Shown piece after piece: positions 14,914-20,101 of a DNA stretch of 20,101 nucleotides. The notes beneath the pieces are model-generated. The model made no database searches, had not been told where the DNA came from, and worked only from the letters and a program-made list of their open reading frames with translations. The translations under genes and the position numbers were made by a program. The stretch's first letter is position 1. The number at the start of each line of letters is the position of its first letter. Origin of the DNA: SW10 sp965657795 (lineage in GTDB: Bacteria > Verrucomicrobiota > Verrucomicrobiia > Verrucomicrobiales > Akkermansiaceae); the NCBI GenBank assembly GCA_965657795.1, contig CBFHQJ010000093.1, positions 1 through 20,101 on the forward strand, read 5' to 3'.

Positions 14914-15954
14914 ATGTCTGGAGTTACTAAAATTGCGATCATTGGAGCCAGCGGATACACCGGACTGGAGCTCCTCCGTCTCGTTTTTTGCCACCCAAAT
15001 GCCGAGGTCGTGGCTATCACCTCCCGTGCGAATGCGGGGACGAAAGTAACCGATGTCTTCCCCCGCTTTGAAGGCCACACCGGCACTGAGATTTGCTTCA
15101 TCGAGCCCGACATGGAGGCCGTCGCAGCCACCGGTGCGGAGGTCGCTTTCCTGGCCCTGCCCCACGGTGCTGCCGCGCCCTTTGCGAAAGACCTTCTGGA
15201 CCGCGGACTCAAGGTCATCGATTTAAGCGCCGATTTTCGTCTCGAAGACCCTGCCGTTTATCAGGATTTCTACGACCACCCGCATCCCGCTCCCAAACTC
15301 CTTGACGAAGCGATCTTCGGACTTCCGGAGATTTACGAGACCGAGATCAAAGCAGCCCGACTTGTCGCTTCTCCCGGATGCTATCCCACGTCCATCATGC
15401 TTCCTTTGATTCCTCTTTTAAAAGAAGGCCTCATCGAACACTCATCGATTAACGTCTCGTCGATGAGCGGTGTCAGCGGAGCCGGGCGCAAAGCCGACCT
15501 CTCACTCATCTTTTCCGAAGTAAACGAGAGCGTTCGTTCTTATGGTCTTCCCCGCCATCGTCATCTCTCCGAAATCGAGCAAGAGCTCGGCAAAGCCGCT
15601 GGTGAGAAAGTAACAATCTCTTTTGTCCCGCATCTCATTCCGGTCACGGCTGGCATCTGCACCACGACCTTTGCCAAATTAACGGGCGACTTCGACCAAA
15701 TTGGAGAAGCTCTTGAGCAGGCTTATCAGGATGCACCCTTCGTCCGCCTTCGTGGTGCCGGAGTTTCTCCGGACACAAAACATGTCACGGGAACCAACTA
15801 CGTTGATGTGGGCTGGCATCATGACCCGAGAACAGGAAGGGTTATCATCCAAAGCACGGAAGACAATCTTGGCAAGGGAGCTGCTGGTCAGGCGATCCAG
15901 AGTTTCAATCTCATGGTCGGAAATTGTCCAACTGACGGATTGCAAAACCTCTAA
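14914..15954 (+). CDS. argC: N-acetyl-gamma-glutamyl-phosphate reductase
   Basis: 346 residues, the normal length for the type 1 enzyme. It reduces N-acetylglutamyl 5-phosphate to the semialdehyde with NADPH, the third step of arginine biosynthesis, in the cytoplasm. An N-terminal Rossmann motif IAIIGASGYTGLELLRL (about 7-23) binds NADPH. The catalytic Cys156 lies in ASPGCYPTS. The substrate-binding GVSGAGRKA segment and GLPRHRHLSEIEQ with the catalytic His are present, as is FVPHLIPVTAGI. It is followed after 23 bp by argJ, a common arrangement, so the two are an operon. Fully intact. Start ATG; no strong SD. Confidence 0.97.
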   Translation: MSGVTKIAIIGASGYTGLELLRLVFCHPNAEVVAITSRANAGTKVTDVFPRFEGHTGTEICFIEPDMEAVAATGAEVAFLALPHGAAAPFAKDLLDRGLKVIDLSADFRLEDPAVYQDFYDHPHPAPKLLDEAIFGLPEIYETEIKAARLVASPGCYPTSIMLPLIPLLKEGLIEHSSINVSSMSGVSGAGRKADLSLIFSEVNESVRSYGLPRHRHLSEIEQELGKAAGEKVTISFVPHLIPVTAGICTTTFAKLTGDFDQIGEALEQAYQDAPFVRLRGAGVSPDTKHVTGTNYVDVGWHHDPRTGRVIIQSTEDNLGKGAAGQAIQSFNLMVGNCPTDGLQNL

Positions 15955-15977
15955 CGATCACACAGCATCTTCCCTTC

Positions 15978-17231
15978 ATGGATCTCCCTTACACACGCAT
16001 CAAAGGTGGCATCTGCGCTGCCCGCGACTTTCACGGGAGCGCAATCTCTTGCGGCATCAAGGACCCCACTTCAGACCGCCTTGATCTCTCGCTGATCTTC
16101 TCCGAGAGAGACTGCCTCAGCGCCGGGATGTTTACCCAGAACCGGGTCAAAGCCGCACCCGTCAGAGTCTCGCAAAGCCATCTCCGCGCTGAAAGCCTAC
16201 GGGCCATTATTACCAACAGCGGAAACGCCAATGCCTGCACCGGCCCCACCGGTATGCAAGATGCCAAGAACATGGCAAAAGAAACGGCCAGACTTCTCGA
16301 ACTCAGACAGCGGGAAGTGGGCGTGTGCTCCACCGGAGTGATCGGCCTGCCGATGCCAATGATGCGAATTAACTCAAAGTATGAGGAACTGATACGGGGA
16401 CTGGGCCCCAAGAATGGCAACGCCGTCGCCCGTTCCATTGTTACCAGTGATACGCACGAGAAGGAATTTGCCATCTCGTTCGAACTCCACGGCAAGCGCG
16501 TCCGCATCGGAGGTTGCGCCAAAGGAGCCGGCATGATCAATCCGAACATGGCAACCATGCTTTGCTTCATTACCACTGACGCCGATGTCGGCAAAGGTTG
16601 CTTGAAAGAGGCAATCGCGAGTGGCGTCGAGAATACCTTCAACCGGATTACCATCGATGGAGACACCTCTACCAACGATTCCGTCATCATTCTCGCCAAT
16701 GGCGCCGCCGAGAATAAGACCATCCGGCGTGGGACAAAAGAGTGCCGCGACTTCAGCCACGCCCTCGAATTTGTCATGAACAAACTGGCCAAGGCCATCG
16801 TCCGCGATGGCGAGCGCGTGACCAAATTCGTCACTCTTGAGGTCAAAGGTGCCCGCAATTCTGCTGATGCCAAAAAAGTGGCCCAAGCAGTTGCCAACTC
16901 CTCATTGGTGAAATCATCCTGGAATGGTGAGGACCCGAACTGGGGCCGCATTATTCACGCCGTCGGCTACTCCGGGGCCAGTATTCGCGAGGAGCTTGTC
17001 GATATTTACTACGAGTCAAAAGCCGCTTGCAAAGGCGGCCTCCAAGCCAAAACAAACCCCGAAGTCCTTCGAAATATCGTCAGCAAACCGGAGTTCAAAA
17101 TAACCATCGATCTTGGCATCGGAGACGGAGACCATCGCATTTACGCCTCGGACCTTTCGCCGGAGTATGTTGACTTTAATCGCTCCGAATACGCCTACTG
17201 GAAACAGGCCAAGAAGGACGGCTTGGTCTAA
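15978..17231 (+). CDS. argJ: Ornithine acetyltransferase / N-acetylglutamate synthase
   Basis: 417 residues, usual family length. It transfers the acetyl group from N-acetylornithine to glutamate, closing the cyclic arginine pathway, and in bifunctional members also makes N-acetylglutamate from acetyl-CoA. The conserved core is present: NSGNANACTG (oxyanion and substrate region, about 79-88), VCSTGVIGLPMPM, KGAGMINPNMATML with self-cleavage and nucleophile Thr193, and NRITIDGDTSTNDS. The C-terminal motif NGEDPNWGRI.. is intact. The precursor is expected to cleave itself before Thr193 into alpha and beta chains. Second gene after argC. It ends 18 bp before the convergent surface protein gene, with no terminator seen between. 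Confidence 0.97.
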   Translation: MDLPYTRIKGGICAARDFHGSAISCGIKDPTSDRLDLSLIFSERDCLSAGMFTQNRVKAAPVRVSQSHLRAESLRAIITNSGNANACTGPTGMQDAKNMAKETARLLELRQREVGVCSTGVIGLPMPMMRINSKYEELIRGLGPKNGNAVARSIVTSDTHEKEFAISFELHGKRVRIGGCAKGAGMINPNMATMLCFITTDADVGKGCLKEAIASGVENTFNRITIDGDTSTNDSVIILANGAAENKTIRRGTKECRDFSHALEFVMNKLAKAIVRDGERVTKFVTLEVKGARNSADAKKVAQAVANSSLVKSSWNGEDPNWGRIIHAVGYSGASIREELVDIYYESKAACKGGLQAKTNPEVLRNIVSKPEFKITIDLGIGDGDHRIYASDLSPEYVDFNRSEYAYWKQAKKDGLV

Positions 17232-17249
17232 GCCAAATCAAGAGCACAA

Positions 17250-19610
17250 TCACGGCTCCACCGGCAGAACCCGCAATTGATAATATCTTTCCGAGGAGCT
17301 CGCCGCCGCCCCTCCAACCGCAAGTTCGAACAAAGTTTCATCCGGCCCCACACCTTGGGGCGAGAAAAAGGCCCCGATCGGCTCCCAAGACTCAAGTCCA
17401 ACCGAAGTCTCCAATTGCCAGCGATAATCGCTGACATTATTCGCCCAGCGGAGCAGCAATTTGCCATTCCTATACTCGAAGGGTTCCGGCCCGGCTTTCT
17501 TAGGCAGCCCGTGGGTGACATATTCGTAGAGATTGTACATCCCATCCCGATCAGGATCAGCAGTCGCGCTGCTCAGGAATGGATTGGCAAGTTCATCCGC
17601 CGTAAAACTGGCAGCACGCCAATCATCAAAACTGGATATGACCAACTCTCCCGCCACCGCATTGACACCCAGATCATCCGCCAGGACCTCAAACCTTCTC
17701 GTCCGCCCCACTTCGCTTTGTTCAATCTCAGCGAAGGTGCCTGTGACCTCGGTTGCCGAAATGATCCGATATCCCTGACCGATCGGCGGCACATAATCAT
17801 CGAGAGTCTTTAGGGTTAATTTCCCGTCCAGGTTGATCGTTCCGCCGACCTCCATGAAGTCAAATTCCGTTCCGGCCTCGGTCCCTTCAAATTCAACAAT
17901 CATCTCGCTCCCCGGCAGCAAGGTCAGATCCCCGGTCACCTGTCCGGTTCCCGGCGATGCCCCCATCGAAATCACGCCATCCGTGGTGAGATTCCCCTCA
18001 ATCCTGATGTCTCCGGAAAGTTGAATCACCCCTTGCACATCACCTCGAATGCTCTGAACTTCGCCAATGATCGTCGCGCCGCTTCCGGTGACCTTTTTGC
18101 GGTTCCAAAGGGTCTGCCCGTCCATATCCAAAGTCGCCCCTCGCAACTCCAATTCGCCCTCAACAAAAAGAGAGTGGGTGGGCGAAGGCAAATCAGCGAT
18201 CCTCCCGGGAGTTCCCGCACCCTCAATGGTAACCTTCACATTCTTCCCAATGACATCAATTTCAGATTGCCCAATATTATCCCTCAGAAGGCAGGAAGCT
18301 CCCTCCTGAACGCGCCAGAACCCCTGTGTCAATTTACCATCAACGAAGAAGGAATCCGCCACTCCATCCGCGAAAACCAAGCTGGAATTTCTCTTTACAA
18401 TGATCAGACCATAATTCAAAAAATTACCCGGGAAGTTAAACTGTAGATCGACTCCGATCATGACATTCTGAGTATCTCTTGGCACAGTCAATCTTCCAAG
18501 GAACGGGAAGTGTTCCCTACTGCTATTGGAGATGATCAATTTACCGGTCGTTGTCAGCTTGCCTGAAATATCGGACCGAAGGGAGCAAAGCCCAACAATA
18601 TCCAAAGTTCCATCAAGAGTAAGCGGACCTACCACATCCAGGTTCGCGCCAAACCAGGCAGTTGTCTTGGTATTCTCCCCCAACTTGGACATGTCTATTC
18701 GAACAATCTGATTACCTGGTGTTGTCAAATTAGCGATATTCTTTCCCAATCTCAACTCGAGCAATCCCTCCCCCAGGAAATCCCGTTGGAGATTCATCCC
18801 CGTCAGATCGACCTCTATCACCTCAAGAACCATCACTGAGCCCGTCCCTCCCACGATCGCATTCGTCAAGCTCACCTTACCCTTGCCAACGACCTTGCAT
18901 AATCGGAATTCGTAATCGTCTAACAAAAGCGAGCCCATCTTGTGGATACGATAAACAAACTCTCGATTGGGCTGCGGCAGTGACTTGGAATTGAGTCCTT
19001 TCAATTCAAGCGCGGCCCCGCCGAAGACTTCCAGGTCGGAACCAAAATGATTCAGCCTTCCGGCAAGCCCCTCCACCCGGCTTGTCCCCGAACCACTCGC
19101 AGTGAACTTGGACCCTGCCTGGAAATCCAAGGTTCTCAATCCGGTCCCACCCGGAAGCAACTTGGCTCCATAGATGTCATACCGGGAACCCGGCAGGAGG
19201 CTGACCCTTCCATATCGCACATCTCCTTTTTGCCTAACCTCGCCAAAGGAGGTGACATCCAAATGCCCGATATCAGAGAACGGGATCCCCAGTAATCCAT
19301 GATTCAAAAACGTCCCGCCCACCTCGCGAATCCCTCCACCATTGATATTGGTTTCTCCAAAATTCTCGAGCTTCCCTCCGATCAACAACCGTTCGTTTAC
19401 TCCGAGATCGACAACAAAATCATTGGACTTCAGGGGGCCTCCCAAAAGCACCTTCACGGTCAATTCAAAAGGAATCACGGTCGGCTTTTGCAGCCATTGA
19501 TTCCCTTCCCCTTTCAAGGTCAAAGTCGACCCTTTTACCGCTCGAAATTCCAGCACCCCCGCCGTGAACTGCTCACCCCAAATCACGACATTGCTATTGC
19601 TCGTCGTCAA
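17250..19610 (-). CDS. Large beta-helix surface/autotransporter-like protein, C-terminal part
   Basis: 786 residues as read from a TTG start, but the true protein starts further upstream (see the fragment at 19594-20019). Most of it is Gly/Thr/Val-rich repeated beta-strand sequence of beta-helix type (SLLPGSRYDIYGAKLLPGG; IRIEGNLTTDGVISMGASPG). It then passes to a segment typical of autotransporter-associated passenger repeats (GDLTLLPGSEMIVEFEG, GTINLDGKLTLKTL). Near the C-terminus DPDRDGMYNLYEYV is a calcium-loop-like stretch, followed by a small domain with the ETSVGLESWEPIG and YYQLRV ends common in Verrucomicrobiota secreted proteins. No outer-membrane barrel and no PEP-CTERM tail are visible. 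Probable adhesin or surface-layer component; ligand unknown. Confidence 0.82.
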   Translation of the reverse strand: MTTSNSNVVIWGEQFTAGVLEFRAVKGSTLTLKGEGNQWLQKPTVIPFELTVKVLLGGPLKSNDFVVDLGVNERLLIGGKLENFGETNINGGGIREVGGTFLNHGLLGIPFSDIGHLDVTSFGEVRQKGDVRYGRVSLLPGSRYDIYGAKLLPGGTGLRTLDFQAGSKFTASGSGTSRVEGLAGRLNHFGSDLEVFGGAALELKGLNSKSLPQPNREFVYRIHKMGSLLLDDYEFRLCKVVGKGKVSLTNAIVGGTGSVMVLEVIEVDLTGMNLQRDFLGEGLLELRLGKNIANLTTPGNQIVRIDMSKLGENTKTTAWFGANLDVVGPLTLDGTLDIVGLCSLRSDISGKLTTTGKLIISNSSREHFPFLGRLTVPRDTQNVMIGVDLQFNFPGNFLNYGLIIVKRNSSLVFADGVADSFFVDGKLTQGFWRVQEGASCLLRDNIGQSEIDVIGKNVKVTIEGAGTPGRIADLPSPTHSLFVEGELELRGATLDMDGQTLWNRKKVTGSGATIIGEVQSIRGDVQGVIQLSGDIRIEGNLTTDGVISMGASPGTGQVTGDLTLLPGSEMIVEFEGTEAGTEFDFMEVGGTINLDGKLTLKTLDDYVPPIGQGYRIISATEVTGTFAEIEQSEVGRTRRFEVLADDLGVNAVAGELVISSFDDWRAASFTADELANPFLSSATADPDRDGMYNLYEYVTHGLPKKAGPEPFEYRNGKLLLRWANNVSDYRWQLETSVGLESWEPIGAFFSPQGVGPDETLFELAVGGAAASSSERYYQLRVLPVEP

Positions 19611-20019
19611 GGGGGCTCAGTTCGACAAACCCCTGATTTGCCCGATAAAGAAAGGCCTGATCCAGAAAACGGTCCTGGTCAAAATTAGAATAATCACTCC
19701 GCTTCCCGACGACTTGAATCCCCCCGGACTGACTGACCGAGATCACTCCCCACGGATCCTCGGAACTTAAAACCCCGCCTCCACTGACAACCACCCCCGG
19801 CACGCCAAATCCCGTCTCTGAAACAACCGCCACCTGACCGGGATTCTTCACCGAATAGAAACCCGACATCGTCTCCATCTCTCTCTCAAACTCAGCCGTA
19901 AAATAAACCCTGCCATCTTCCCCCATTCCGATCGAACGCCTCACCCCCAACGAATAAAGTTCCAAATCGGTCATAGCCTTTCCGATCGGCCCCACCGAAG
20001 CGTCGCCGGCCCGCGTCAA
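19594..20019 (-). CDS. N-proximal fragment of the same surface protein, cut by the end repeat
   Basis: 141 residues as read. Removing one base from the G5 run at 19611-19615 joins it in frame to the next segment (..VELSPLTTSNSNVV..), so both are one gene. Sequence such as LTRAGDASVGPIGKAM, ENGRV-like GEDGRVYFTAEF and VVSETGFGVPG resembles the repeats of secreted PVC proteins that recur as AGD..PG, G.V.F and PG (DUF7453-like; assignment from memory). No signal peptide is present. The frame stays open to 20040 and then meets TAA at 20041-20043, inside the 77-bp end repeat. The gene has therefore probably lost its 5' end to an inserted element, or the assembly switches there. The start shown (TTG) is nominal. 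Confidence 0.6.
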   Translation of the reverse strand: MTRAGDASVGPIGKAMTDLELYSLGVRRSIGMGEDGRVYFTAEFEREMETMSGFYSVKNPGQVAVVSETGFGVPGVVVSGGGVLSSEDPWGVISVSQSGGIQVVGKRSDYSNFDQDRFLDQAFLYRANQGFVELSPLDDEQ

Positions 20020-20024
20020 AACCT

Positions 20025-20101
20025 CTAGGGAAACACTGATTTAATCTCAATGGTCAACAAGGGGAAATCTTGCGAGGATTGGGGATGGAGCACCAGCCGG
20101 G
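20025..20101 (-). repeat. Right copy of the 77-bp perfect inverted end repeat
   Basis: Exact reverse complement of bases 1-77. Identity ends at 20025, next to the CTAG at the inner edge, inside the open frame of the surface protein. See the left copy for the assembly interpretation. Confidence 0.9.

Noticed and set aside
16031..16951. Minus-strand open frame of 306 codons
   Set aside because: Lies entirely opposite argJ, whose conserved motifs all read on the plus strand; it is a codon-usage shadow.

Overview
The window looks like a piece of a Verrucomicrobiota (PVC superphylum) chromosome, probably one whole contig from a short-read assembly. The lineage is inferred from gene content: a planctomycete-type cytochrome c gene (PSCyt1/PSCyt2-DUF1549/PSD1-DUF1553) followed by a Tat-exported DUF1501 gene, a SASA-type esterase, a PDZ plus alpha-toroid/HEAT secreted protein, and a large beta-helix surface protein with a DxDxDG..N..E segment before a C-terminal domain typical of this phylum. 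Most genes lack a clear Shine-Dalgarno sequence. The ABC exporter is the exception. The first and last 77 bases are perfect inverted copies of each other.

Layout. 1-586: left copy of the end repeat, a rho-independent terminator for a gene lying outside, a tRNA-Ser(GCT) on the minus strand with its own promoter and terminator, and the terminator of the next operon. 587-2221 (minus): two paralogous membrane-anchored coiled-coil proteins in one operon. 2379-4094 (plus): a divergent MsbA-type ABC exporter. 4256-4316: a terminator with a competing alternative hairpin, just ahead of the cytochrome gene. 4355-8757 (plus): PSCyt/DUF1549/DUF1553 gene and DUF1501 gene. Between them sits a small four-helix-bundle (S23/IVS-type) gene framed by a 21-bp perfect inverted repeat, so the usual pair is split by what looks like an IVS-like mobile cassette. 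8782-9177 (minus): small membrane-anchored ankyrin protein. 9264-13385 (plus): a tandem SASA esterase whose second domain has lost its nucleophile, then a PDZ/alpha-toroid/HEAT gene broken by one frameshift and one in-frame TGA. 13403-14806 (minus): a secreted trypsin-fold protein that lacks both the catalytic His and Ser. 14914-17231 (plus): argC-argJ, the only clear housekeeping metabolic genes (arginine biosynthesis). 17250-20040 (minus): a large surface/autotransporter-like protein, frameshifted at a G5 run and cut off at its 5' end by the end repeat.

How the genes may work together. The cytochrome/DUF1501 pair, the SASA esterase and the PDZ/toroid protein all carry export signals and point in the same direction. 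This fits an envelope-located function on complex, possibly O-acetylated, polysaccharides, but that is inference because no glycoside hydrolase or sulfatase is present here. The most interesting local structure is the IVS-like cassette at 6829-7327. A second theme is loss of catalytic residues in two neighbouring exported enzymes (second esterase domain, protease domain). Reading-frame breaks in two large genes could be real decay, slippage or assembly error, and cannot be separated from the sequence alone.
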